Shown: positions 23,599 through 30,419 of the stretch, piece after piece | How the letters are laid out: each line of letters begins with the position of its first letter | How positions within the stretch are numbered: position 1 is the first letter of the stretch | From: Archaeoglobus sp. UBA230 | GTDB lineage: Archaea > Halobacteriota > Archaeoglobi > Archaeoglobales > Archaeoglobaceae | Direction of reading: 5' to 3' | Assembly: GCA_002507545.1 (NCBI GenBank) | Contig: DAVR01000017.1 | Coordinates: forward strand, 1 to 33,620 | DNA length: 33,620 nt | Notes under the pieces: generated by a model | The model's input: the letters and a program-made list of their open reading frames with translations, nothing else | The model's database searches: none | What the model was told of the DNA's origin: nothing | Position numbers and translations under genes: made by a program

Positions 23599-24378
23599 AT
23601 GTTAGAAACAATAGTCGTCACCTCCGGCGGAAATATGGAAGGAAAAACCACATTTGTCATGAATTTAGCTGTCTTACTTGCTCAAAACGAATACGAGGTT
23701 ACCGTTATTGACTTTGACCCCTCTATGGTTGCCCTTAACAACATTGCTCAAATAGAAGACATTCCCCTCACATTGAACAATTTTTTCAGTGGAGAGGTAG
23801 GACTTGACGATATCATCTACAGCGGATTAGCGCGTGTGAAGGTCATCCCCGCAGGAATGAAGTTGAAAGACCTTAGGAAGAGGGAGAGAATCAAGGATGT
23901 GCTTGAAAGAATCGCTGACGAATCAGATATTCTTATCCTCGATGTGCCCGGAGGTTTGGATGAAGAGATGATCATTGCCATGTCAGCCAGCCTTTCCCAA
24001 ATAATTGTTCTTCAGCCAAAGGTTGCGTCAATTAGAAATGCAATTGCGGTAAAAATGGTTGGAGATAAACTCAACACAGAGATGATGGGTGTTGTTGTGA
24101 ACAAGTATTATGAAAATCCTGAAGTAGAAATTGACGACATTGAGAAACTCTTTGGTGAAATTCTGGCACTGGTTCCTGAAGATGCATCTGTGAAAAAAGC
24201 CCTCTCCTACAGCCGCCCAGCTGTTGTCGCATCGCCGATGAGTGAAGCATCTAATGCTTTTAAAGAGGGGGTTGAGAAAATTTTGGAAAAGCTAAGTAGT
24301 TTTGGTGAGAGGGAATTGGACAAGAGAGATTTAATTTCGAGAAAGAGGTTGCTCGGTACATTTGTTGGGCGAGGCTGA
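23599..24378 (+). CDS. MinD/ParA-like ATPase lacking the signature lysine
   Basis: A 259-aa SIMIBI-class ATPase of the MinD/ParA group. The P-loop reads SGGNMEGKTT (residues 9-18). It keeps GxxxxGKT but has glycine where the deviant Walker A (GKGGxGKT) has the signature lysine that reaches across the dimer. Switch I is DFDPSMVALNN (about residue 38) and switch II is DVPGG (about residue 115). No C-terminal amphipathic membrane-targeting helix is evident. The partner is unknown; MinD-like paralogues in archaea serve in spatial organisation, regulation or cofactor loading. It is followed 39 nt later by the RNA ligase partner gene, which has its own TATA box. Confidence 0.8.
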   Translation: MLETIVVTSGGNMEGKTTFVMNLAVLLAQNEYEVTVIDFDPSMVALNNIAQIEDIPLTLNNFFSGEVGLDDIIYSGLARVKVIPAGMKLKDLRKRERIKDVLERIADESDILILDVPGGLDEEMIIAMSASLSQIIVLQPKVASIRNAIAVKMVGDKLNTEMMGVVVNKYYENPEVEIDDIEKLFGEILALVPEDASVKKALSYSRPAVVASPMSEASNAFKEGVEKILEKLSSFGERELDKRDLISRKRLLGTFVGRG

Positions 24379-24386
24379 CGGGAAAA

Positions 24387-24395
24387 TTACTTATA
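24387..24395 (+). promoter_or_regulatory. TATA box for the RNA ligase partner gene
   Basis: TTACTTATA is centred about 27 nt before the ATG at 24418, with only a T-rich stretch between. This is leaderless spacing. Confidence 0.5.
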
Positions 24396-24417
24396 TTGAC
24401 AGGATAACTTTTTTTGA

Positions 24418-25095
24418 ATGCGACAGAGATTTGTTCTGGATACCACAGCGATAACAGATGCTGGTTTGAGAATTAAGGAGGGCTACGAGTCTCTCTGCGA
24501 GTCGGCAACGGAAGTGCTTAATCTGATTGCCCTCGCAAGGTTAAAGCTCGACATTAGCTGTTATATCCCCTATCCGTCGGTTTACACAGAATTGACGAGC
24601 TTTTTAAAAAGGTATGAATGTGATGAGGACATTTTTACAAAACTGGATACTTGGCTCGTGAAAAAGACGCCAAATAGGTATGAGGTCAAGATACCTGCCG
24701 CCATCTTCTACGAGTACATCATAACTGTCCGGCAAAAGATGAACAGGGGTAGAAGGCTGGCGGAGGAGTACATCCTTGAGGCGTCGGCAATTTCATCGAA
24801 ACTGGAGGATAGGAGCAACATTGAGGCGGAAATTGGAAATCTTGTTTCCAAGTTCAGAGATAAATTCAGGTCTGTCATGAGACAGGGGATTTTAGATAGT
24901 GCTCCAGACCTCGATGTGCTTCTTCTGGCCAAGGAGTTAGAAGCTGGAGTTGTGAGCAGTGATGCTGGAATCAGGAAGTGGAGTGAGAGACTTGGATTGA
25001 GATTTGTTGAAGCTTCGAAATTTCCGAGAATGCTTAAAGAATACTTGAAGCTTATGAGTTTAAAGGATTCCGAGATGCGAGAAGAGTTAGAGTGA
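24418..25095 (+). CDS. RNA ligase partner protein (PIN-domain family)
   Basis: A 225-aa protein. It begins RQRFVLDTTAITDAG with the first PIN-domain aspartate at residue 8, and ends with the second acidic half (SAPDLDVLLLAKELEAGVVSSDAGIRKW, about residues 160-187). The length and the whole layout match the RNA ligase partner family, which occurs in archaea that also encode a Pab1020-type RNA ligase. PIN proteins are usually metal-dependent nucleases. Activity and partnership have not been shown here, and no RNA ligase gene is in the window. Confidence 0.85.
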   Translation: MRQRFVLDTTAITDAGLRIKEGYESLCESATEVLNLIALARLKLDISCYIPYPSVYTELTSFLKRYECDEDIFTKLDTWLVKKTPNRYEVKIPAAIFYEYIITVRQKMNRGRRLAEEYILEASAISSKLEDRSNIEAEIGNLVSKFRDKFRSVMRQGILDSAPDLDVLLLAKELEAGVVSSDAGIRKWSERLGLRFVEASKFPRMLKEYLKLMSLKDSEMREELE

Positions 25096-25155
25096 AGGAA
25101 ACCTAAAAGATAAAAAATAAAAACTCGAAAGAAAGGTTAAGGCTGAGGTGATAAA

Positions 25156-26106
25156 GTGCTGAGCATAAACGAAATTGCTGCAGAAATTGTTGAAGACATG
25201 TTAGATTATGAAGAGGAACTTAGAATTGAGTCTAAGAAGCTTGAGAACGGTGCTACGGTTGTGGACTGTGGAGTAAATGTGCCTGGAAGTTACGATGCTG
25301 GAATAATGTACACGCAGGTTTGTATGGGCGGTCTGGCTGACGTTGATATTGTCGTAGATACTATCAGGGATGTGCCCTTTGCATTCATTACAGAATACAC
25401 AGACCATCCAGCAGTCGCATGTCTCGGAAGTCAAAAGGCGGGATGGGCTATAAAGGTCGAGAAATACTTTGCTATGGGGAGTGGGCCTGCGAGAGCACTT
25501 GCCCTGAAACCCAAGAAGACCTACGAGCAGATTGAATATGAGGATGACGCTGATGTTGCGGTTGTTGCCCTCGAAGCCAGCCAGCTTCCAGATGAGAAGG
25601 TTATTGAGTTCATAGCCAAGGAATGTGAAGTTGATCCTGAGAGTGTCTACGCTCTTGTTGCACCTACAGCCTCTATTGTTGGAAGCGTGCAGATTTCAGG
25701 AAGGATTGTCGAGACCGCCATTTTCAAGATGAACGAAATCGGTTATGATCCAAAGCTCATTGTGAGTGGTGCTGGAAGGTGTCCCATATCGCCAATTCTT
25801 GAGAATGATTTGAAAGCTATGGGTTCAACAAATGACAGCATGATGTACTATGGCAGCGTATTCCTTACAGTGAAGCAGTATGATGAGGTTCTCAAGAACG
25901 TTCCAAGCTGCACAAGTAGGGACTACGGAAAGCCCTTCTACGAAATATTCAAGGCTGCCAACTATGACTTCTACAAGATTGATCCTAACCTCTTCGCACC
26001 AGCCCAGATTGCAGTTAATGACCTCTCAACTGGCAAAACGTATGTGCATGGAAAGCTGAACGCTGACGTACTTTTCCAGTCCTACCAGCTTGTGCTGGAA
26101 GAGTAA
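25156..26106 (+). CDS. mch: Methenyltetrahydromethanopterin cyclohydrolase
   Basis: A 316-aa cytoplasmic enzyme of normal length. It interconverts 5-formyl-H4MPT and 5,10-methenyl-H4MPT in the C1 (reductive or oxidative acetyl-CoA) pathway that Archaeoglobus runs beside sulfate reduction. Recognisable regions are [19 protein letters not shown] near residue 32, the [21 protein letters not shown] block near residue 77 and [11 protein letters not shown] near residue 202. The GTG at 25156 is supported by GAGGTGA six nt upstream. A T-rich run follows the stop, then a tRNA gene. Confidence 0.97.
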   Translation: MLSINEIAAEIVEDMLDYEEELRIESKKLENGATVVDCGVNVPGSYDAGIMYTQVCMGGLADVDIVVDTIRDVPFAFITEYTDHPAVACLGSQKAGWAIKVEKYFAMGSGPARALALKPKKTYEQIEYEDDADVAVVALEASQLPDEKVIEFIAKECEVDPESVYALVAPTASIVGSVQISGRIVETAIFKMNEIGYDPKLIVSGAGRCPISPILENDLKAMGSTNDSMMYYGSVFLTVKQYDEVLKNVPSCTSRDYGKPFYEIFKAANYDFYKIDPNLFAPAQIAVNDLSTGKTYVHGKLNADVLFQSYQLVLEE

Positions 26107-26123
26107 ATTTCTCTTTCTTTTTA
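26106..26123 (+). terminator. T-rich transcription terminator after mch
   Basis: Directly after the mch stop the plus strand reads ATTTCTCTTTCTTTTT, a pyrimidine-rich T run without a hairpin. This is the usual archaeal intrinsic terminator form. Confidence 0.45.
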
Positions 26124-26165
26124 AACGGAAGATTTATTTTTCTGCGGACCAAGACGCAACTTGTT

Positions 26166-26237
26166 GCCCCCGTGGGGTAGCGGATATCCTGAGGGGCTGC
26201 GGACTCCTCGACCCGGGTTCAACTCCCGGCGGGGGCA
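26166..26237 (+). tRNA. tRNA-Arg (anticodon GCG)
   Basis: 72-nt cloverleaf. The acceptor stem GCCCCCG pairs with CGGGGGC, with discriminator A at 26237. The anticodon stem AGGGG/CTCCT holds the loop CTGCGGA, giving anticodon GCG, which reads CGC/CGU arginine codons. The T arm is CCGGG-TTCAACT-CCCGG. There is no intron, and CCA is not encoded. An AT-rich box about 30 nt upstream (ATTTATTTTT) is a likely promoter. Confidence 0.93.
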
Positions 26238-26288
26238 TCATCATTTAACTCGGAAGTGAGGCAGGCTGAGAGGCATCAGACCGTGTAA

Positions 26289-26297
26289 AGATTTAAG
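26289..26297 (+). promoter_or_regulatory. TATA box for the YbaK-like gene
   Basis: AGATTTAAG is centred about 27 nt before the ATG at 26320 and no ribosome site is present. This supports leaderless initiation separate from the upstream tRNA. Confidence 0.5.
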
Positions 26298-26319
26298 TTG
26301 TCATCACTCAACTTGACCC

Positions 26320-26772
26320 ATGAAAGATTCTGAATGGCTGAAAGCATATCTCCAAAACAACGAAATCAAAGCCAGAGTTGTCGAAACTGGAAAGGTCTCA
26401 ACTGTTGATGAAGCTGCGAGAGAGATGAACTGCGATAAGAGACAGGTCATTAAATCCTTGGTTCTTGTAACGGAATCTGGCAGAGCAGTAGTCGTCGTCG
26501 TTGATGGTAAAGCTTCCGTTGACATCAAGAGAATCAGAAGGTTACTGGGAGAAAATGTGAGAATGGCTGAGAGAGAAGAAATTGTTCATTACACGGGGTT
26601 CTCTGCAGGTGGAGTTCCACCAGTAGGCCATGAATGCGAAATAATTATTGACAGAAGAGTTCTGGAGAATGAAATTGTTTATGGCGGCGGTGGAGACAAA
26701 TACCACCTCATAGAGATTAATCCCAAAGAAATCCTTAGGATGGGAGCAAGAGTTGAAAAAGTTAGGAAGTGA
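26320..26772 (+). CDS. YbaK/EbsC-type aminoacyl-tRNA deacylase
   Basis: A 150-aa single-domain protein of the YbaK/ProX family of trans-editing factors, which hydrolyse mischarged tRNAs such as Cys-tRNA(Pro) or Ala-tRNA(Pro). Visible family motifs are KRQVIKSLVLV with the conserved lysine (about residue 46), the GFSAGGVPPVGH glycine/proline loop near residue 88, and the GGGGDKYHLIEINP end near residue 127. The specificity (Cys, Ala or other) cannot be decided by eye. It lies between two tRNA genes, which may be chance. Confidence 0.87.
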   Translation: MKDSEWLKAYLQNNEIKARVVETGKVSTVDEAAREMNCDKRQVIKSLVLVTESGRAVVVVVDGKASVDIKRIRRLLGENVRMAEREEIVHYTGFSAGGVPPVGHECEIIIDRRVLENEIVYGGGGDKYHLIEINPKEILRMGARVEKVRK

Positions 26773-26810
26773 GGTAAACAATAAAGCGGGGGAGGTGGGG
26801 GCAGAGCGAA

Positions 26811-26885
26811 TAGCGGGGCGTGGATTTGAACCACGGATCTGCGGGTTATGAGCCCGCCGGGATTACCTGACTACCCCACCCCGCT
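26811..26885 (-). tRNA. Initiator tRNA-Met (anticodon CAT)
   Basis: 75-nt cloverleaf on the minus strand. It has acceptor AGCGGGG/CCCCGCT with A1-U72, anticodon stem GCGGG/CCCGC with the three consecutive G-C pairs, loop CTCATAA, and T arm CGTGG-TTCAAAT-CCACG. The A1-U72 pair and GGG/CCC stem identify it as the initiator and not the elongator tRNA-Met. There is no intron and CCA is not encoded. Confidence 0.93.
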
Positions 26886-26912
26886 TCATTAGAGTCTTGA
26901 GATTACTGTTAT

Positions 26913-27554
26913 TTAAGCTTTGAGGTTACTCTTTTTCACCGCACTGGCGAGGTTGTGTGCAGCCCTCACCGGCTCCGGAAGTTTGTAGCCTTTCAAACAC
27001 ATCTGAACGATCTTCAGGGACGTTTCAGGTGAGATATAGCTTCCGGGAGAAATGTAGATTGGTTTGCACCTCTTACAAGTCTTCAGGACGTAGCCAATCG
27101 TCTTGTCTCCTTCTTTCAGTTTCACCAATCCCCCCTCTTCCACCACATCTCCATACAGTCTTTTTTTCGTTATTCCAACCGCAGGCTTTCCAACGGATAT
27201 AGCTATGTAAGTCGCTAAACCACACCTTCTTGGATGTGCTATCCCGCTGCCATCCACCAAAATAATGGTTCTCTCCTCAACCATCTTTTTAACAACCTTT
27301 ACTGCCGGTTCACCTTCTCTGAACATCAAAAAGGTGGGAATGTAAGGAAACTCCACCCTTTCAACACTGACAGCCTCATCAACCCTCTTAAGTTCTGGAA
27401 AGGTGAATTTTACAGCACAAGACACGACTTCATCATTCAGGAAAGCCTGATCAACACCCACAACATATTTAACCTCGTCCAGAGAGTACATATCTTTCAG
27501 AACCACCTTTCTCGCAAGTTCCTCCTGAATTGCTTTCAGCTTTTCAAGATTCAT
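26913..27554 (-). CDS. nfi: Endonuclease V
   Basis: A 213-aa endonuclease V, a deaminated-base (inosine, uracil) repair nuclease that cuts the second phosphodiester bond 3' to the lesion. Catalytic signatures are VGVDQAF with the first aspartate near residue 34, the LVDGSGIAHPRRCGLATYIA block (about residues 96-115) and the GITKKRLYG motif. The C-terminal SPGSYISPETS matches the family. The ATG at 27554 overlaps the upstream HDAC-family stop by one base (TAATG), with GGAAGTG as a possible ribosome site. A GTG three codons earlier is less likely. Confidence 0.92.
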   Translation of the reverse strand: MNLEKLKAIQEELARKVVLKDMYSLDEVKYVVGVDQAFLNDEVVSCAVKFTFPELKRVDEAVSVERVEFPYIPTFLMFREGEPAVKVVKKMVEERTIILVDGSGIAHPRRCGLATYIAISVGKPAVGITKKRLYGDVVEEGGLVKLKEGDKTIGYVLKTCKRCKPIYISPGSYISPETSLKIVQMCLKGYKLPEPVRAAHNLASAVKKSNLKA

Positions 27555-28630
27555 TAAAAGCACTTCCAGTATTTTGAATGTATTTTTTTAACATCCTCAA
27601 TATTGGTTCTTAGCTTAACGAGTGAGGACTCTCTTTTCCTCCATGCAAGCTCTGCAAGATAGTTTTCCGGCTCACGAATGCATGATATATCCATACCAGC
27701 CATTGCGGCGATAATTCCGAGGTTGGTATAGGGTAAAGCCCCCTCAACACTGTAACCACCTTCAAGAACAGCTACGAGTCTCCCTTTGCAATGTCTCTCA
27801 GCCATCTCAACTGCCCTTCTCATCATCTCTGCATATCCCCTCGCAGTCAAAGCCAAGCTCGTAATGGGATCGGTAAAGTGGTTATCCTGGCCAGCAGAGA
27901 CTGCAATGAACTCAGGCTGAAATTCATCAACGACCGGCTGAATTACCTCTTCTACGACTATCATATACCCCTCATCACCCGTTCCCGGTGGGAGTGGGAT
28001 GTTGACTGTGTATCCCTCTCCTCTTCCAATCCCACACTCCTCAGGATAGCCAGTTCCGGGATAGAGCGGCATCTGGTGAGTGGAGATGAAAAGAACCCTG
28101 TCATCCTCGTAGAATATCTCCTGAGTTCCATCTCCATGATGAGCATCCCAGTCGAGAATAATGACCCTATCAAACCCATTCTTCAGCAACCATTTCACCA
28201 TTATCGCCATGTTGTTGAGATAACAAAATCCCGCACCGATGTGTGGTTTTGCATGATGCCCCGGAGGTCTAATCATTGCGAAAGCGTTATCCACTTCTCC
28301 ATTCAGCACTGCTTGAGCTGCCCTGATAGCACCGCCAGCAGCAAGAAGGGCACGGTCAAAAACGCCTACAGGGATGTTTGTGTCCCAGTCAATAATTCCG
28401 CCCCTTTTACTCTCCTCCATCAAAAAATCAACGTATTCACGGGTGTGCACCTCAAGAACATCCTCGATGGATGCTTTAAAGGGTTCGAGAATCCTGATGT
28501 TCTCCGAATCAAAAATACCCTCCTCCCTCAACTGATCCATTGTGTATGCCAGCCTTTCCCTCCTTTCAGGATGTGTCGGACTCTGCTCGTGCTTCAGGTA
28601 CTCCTCATGGAATACGATTCCTGTAATCAT
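27554..28630 (-). CDS. Histone deacetylase family zinc amidohydrolase
   Basis: A 358-aa arginase/deacetylase-fold enzyme with the HDAC/AcuC/acetylpolyamine amidohydrolase motifs. These are HPERRERL, the paired histidines in IRPPGHHA, GFCYLNNMAI, and zinc ligands in IILDWDAHHGDGTQ. SAGQDNHFTDP (third zinc ligand) and EGGYS complete the set. It could remove acetyl groups from lysines (for example on Alba-type chromatin proteins), polyamines or small amines; the substrate is unknown. The ATG at 28630 gives the normal N-terminus (MITGIVFHEEYL) and lies about 25 nt after a TATA box. An upstream ATG would add 13 atypical residues. Confidence 0.9.
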   Translation of the reverse strand: MITGIVFHEEYLKHEQSPTHPERRERLAYTMDQLREEGIFDSENIRILEPFKASIEDVLEVHTREYVDFLMEESKRGGIIDWDTNIPVGVFDRALLAAGGAIRAAQAVLNGEVDNAFAMIRPPGHHAKPHIGAGFCYLNNMAIMVKWLLKNGFDRVIILDWDAHHGDGTQEIFYEDDRVLFISTHQMPLYPGTGYPEECGIGRGEGYTVNIPLPPGTGDEGYMIVVEEVIQPVVDEFQPEFIAVSAGQDNHFTDPITSLALTARGYAEMMRRAVEMAERHCKGRLVAVLEGGYSVEGALPYTNLGIIAAMAGMDISCIREPENYLAELAWRKRESSLVKLRTNIEDVKKIHSKYWKCF

Positions 28631-28650
28631 CTGAAACAAATGAGCGTGAG

Positions 28651-28680
28651 AATATAAAGGTGTTTTCAAAATGTTTTTAT
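28651..28680. promoter_or_regulatory. Divergent promoter pair for HDAC-family and nitroreductase genes
   Basis: Minus-strand TTTATATT (28651-28658) is about 25 nt before the HDAC-family ATG at 28630. Plus-strand TTTTTAT (28674-28680) is about 25 nt before the nitroreductase ATG at 28702. Neither gene has a ribosome site, so both transcripts are probably leaderless. The boxes are only about 22 bp apart, so the two promoters may compete. Confidence 0.55.
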
Positions 28681-28701
28681 CTTACCTTCATCGTTAACTT
28701 T

Positions 28702-29286
28702 ATGGAATTGTTCGAGTGTGTTGAAAGGGTGATAAAAACTCGAAGAAGTCACAGAATGTATCTTGAAAAGCCGGTTGAAAGAGAGAAGCTTGAGAAAATT
28801 ATCGAACTTGCAATGTGGGCGCCTTCAGCCATGAACAGGCAGCAGTGGTTTTTTGTTGTCGTTTCAGGTGAGAGGCTGAAAAAGCTCATAGATATAGTCC
28901 AGAAAGGGTATGATCATATCCTCCCACGTCTTCAGAGGTTCTTTGCTGAGACGCCGAAGGTAATAGAGCAGACAAAAAGGTTCTTCAAAAATCTTGGAAA
29001 CGCTCCTGCAGCTGTATTCGCCTATTACACCCCAACTGGTGATGATTACAGCGATGTTCAGAGTGTTGCTGCTGCCATCCAGAATATGCTTCTTGCTGCC
29101 CACTCTCTTGGCCTTGGAACGTGCTGGATGACCGGACCAGTTCATGTTGAGGATGAAATAAACAAAGCTCTTGAGGTGGAAGGAAAAAAGCTCGTTGCTG
29201 TTATAACTGTTGGATACCCAGCAAAAGAGCCACCAGTTCCTCCGAGGAGGGATGTTGACAAGAAGGTTGTCTGGCTTCTTGATTGA
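28702..29286 (+). CDS. Nitroreductase family FMN-dependent oxidoreductase
   Basis: A 194-aa protein of the nitroreductase fold. The N-terminus has the FMN-binding RRSHRMYLEKPV stretch, then MWAPSAMNRQQWFFVVV, and later GLGTCWMTGP near the end of the core, with a C-terminal arm. Such homodimers reduce nitro compounds, quinones or flavins with NAD(P)H, or serve other redox roles. The native substrate is unknown. An upstream start at 28660 would run through the promoter, whereas the ATG at 28702 fits the TATA spacing. The next gene is an old-yellow-enzyme-family reductase, so both may act in xenobiotic or enoate reduction. Confidence 0.88.
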   Translation: MELFECVERVIKTRRSHRMYLEKPVEREKLEKIIELAMWAPSAMNRQQWFFVVVSGERLKKLIDIVQKGYDHILPRLQRFFAETPKVIEQTKRFFKNLGNAPAAVFAYYTPTGDDYSDVQSVAAAIQNMLLAAHSLGLGTCWMTGPVHVEDEINKALEVEGKKLVAVITVGYPAKEPPVPPRRDVDKKVVWLLD

Positions 29287-29308
29287 TGCTCTACGAATTT
29301 TTGTGGAA

Positions 29309-29317
29309 AAATACTTA
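29309..29317 (+). promoter_or_regulatory. TATA box for the old-yellow-enzyme-family gene
   Basis: AAATACTTA is centred about 27 nt before the ATG at 29340. It is used to prefer this start over an earlier ATG at 29286. Confidence 0.45.
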
Positions 29318-29339
29318 TCTTTACTCGCACAGTAAGTCT

Positions 29340-30419
29340 ATGCTGTTCACCCCAGCCGAAACTGAAAATCTTAAAATGAAGAACAGGCTTGTAAGATCAG
29401 CGACAGCAGAGTCAATGGCAACTAAGGAGGGTTTTGTAACTCCTGAGCTGATAGAACTCTACAAAAAGCTCGCTGAAGGTGGTGTTGGTACAATTGTTAC
29501 TGGATACATGTATGTAAGCGAAGATGGAAGATCGTCATACAAGATGACTGGGATAAGCAGGGACGAGCACATTGAGGGGTTGTCGAGGCTCGTTTCTGAG
29601 GTAAAGGACGTTGACAGAGATGTCGTTTTTGTAGCTCAGATTGCTCATGCAGGCAGACAGACACTGCTCGGAAATGCCATCGCACCCTCAGCGGTAAAAG
29701 ACCTTTTTACAGGAATTGAGCCAAAGGAGATGACGGGAGATGACATCGAGAGGGTTATTGATGACTTCATAAACGCGGCAATCAGAGCTGAGAAGGCAGG
29801 GTTTGATGCGGTGCAGCTTCACGCAGCCCACGGATACCTGCTCAGCGAGTTCATATCTCCATACACTAACAGAAGGAAAGATGAATACGGGCAGGAGAGG
29901 GCAAAAATCTTGCTCGACATATTCGAGGGGATACGGGAGAGGAGCAAAATTCCAGTGATGATAAAGATGAACGCATGCGATTTTATTCCGGGTGGCCTCG
30001 AGATTGACGAAGCTGTTAGAATTGCAAAGCTTCTCGATGATGCAGGATTCGAAGCGATAGAGGTAAGCGGGGGGATGTATGAGTCAATCTACCACAACAG
30101 ATACAACGTTGTCAGCCAGAAGGTTTCGAAGAGTGGTGAAGCCTACTTTAAAGAATACGCTTTCAGAATCAAAGATGCGGTTAGCATGCCTGTCATAGCT
30201 GTTGGAGGGATAAAAAGTCTTGAAGTAGCTGAATCGCTGCTTGAGAAAGTTGATTTTGTTTCAATGTCAAGACCGCTCATTAGAGACCCCTATCTGCCGT
30301 TGAAGATGATGAAGGGTGAGGTTGATAAGAGCGACTGCAAATCCTGCAATTTATGTTTAGCAGCCATATTCGAGAACAAACCGCTGGATTGCTACGCTAA
30401 ACGGAAAGAAGATTCATAA
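29340..30419 (+). CDS. Old yellow enzyme family NADH:flavin oxidoreductase (single-domain)
   Basis: A 359-aa FMN TIM barrel starting MLFTPAETENLKMKNRLVRS. Characteristic motifs are HAGRQTLLGNAIAPSA and the active-site HAAHGYLLSEFISPYTNRR (about residues 164-182). At the C-terminus lies CKSCNLC with a fourth cysteine 11 residues later. This resembles the [4Fe-4S] site of 2,4-dienoyl-CoA reductase relatives, but with x2 where x3 is usual. The protein stops there, so the C-terminal FAD/NAD(P) domain of those enzymes is absent. An alternative ATG at 29286 overlaps the nitroreductase stop and adds 18 atypical residues. The 3' end overlaps the convergent phosphodiesterase gene by 23 nt. Confidence 0.87.
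   Translation: MLFTPAETENLKMKNRLVRSATAESMATKEGFVTPELIELYKKLAEGGVGTIVTGYMYVSEDGRSSYKMTGISRDEHIEGLSRLVSEVKDVDRDVVFVAQIAHAGRQTLLGNAIAPSAVKDLFTGIEPKEMTGDDIERVIDDFINAAIRAEKAGFDAVQLHAAHGYLLSEFISPYTNRRKDEYGQERAKILLDIFEGIRERSKIPVMIKMNACDFIPGGLEIDEAVRIAKLLDDAGFEAIEVSGGMYESIYHNRYNVVSQKVSKSGEAYFKEYAFRIKDAVSMPVIAVGGIKSLEVAESLLEKVDFVSMSRPLIRDPYLPLKMMKGEVDKSDCKSCNLCLAAIFENKPLDCYAKRKEDS

Noticed and set aside
26238-26319. Possible C/D box RNA between tRNA-Arg and the YbaK-like gene
   Set aside because: A CTGA-like and an ATCATCA stretch are present, but no ordered C, D', C' and D boxes with guide spacing.
27791-28657. Long open frame of 288 codons on the plus strand, antisense to the HDAC-family gene
   Set aside because: It lies fully opposite a gene with complete catalytic motifs and its translation shows no recognisable domain and an odd composition, so it is a shadow frame.
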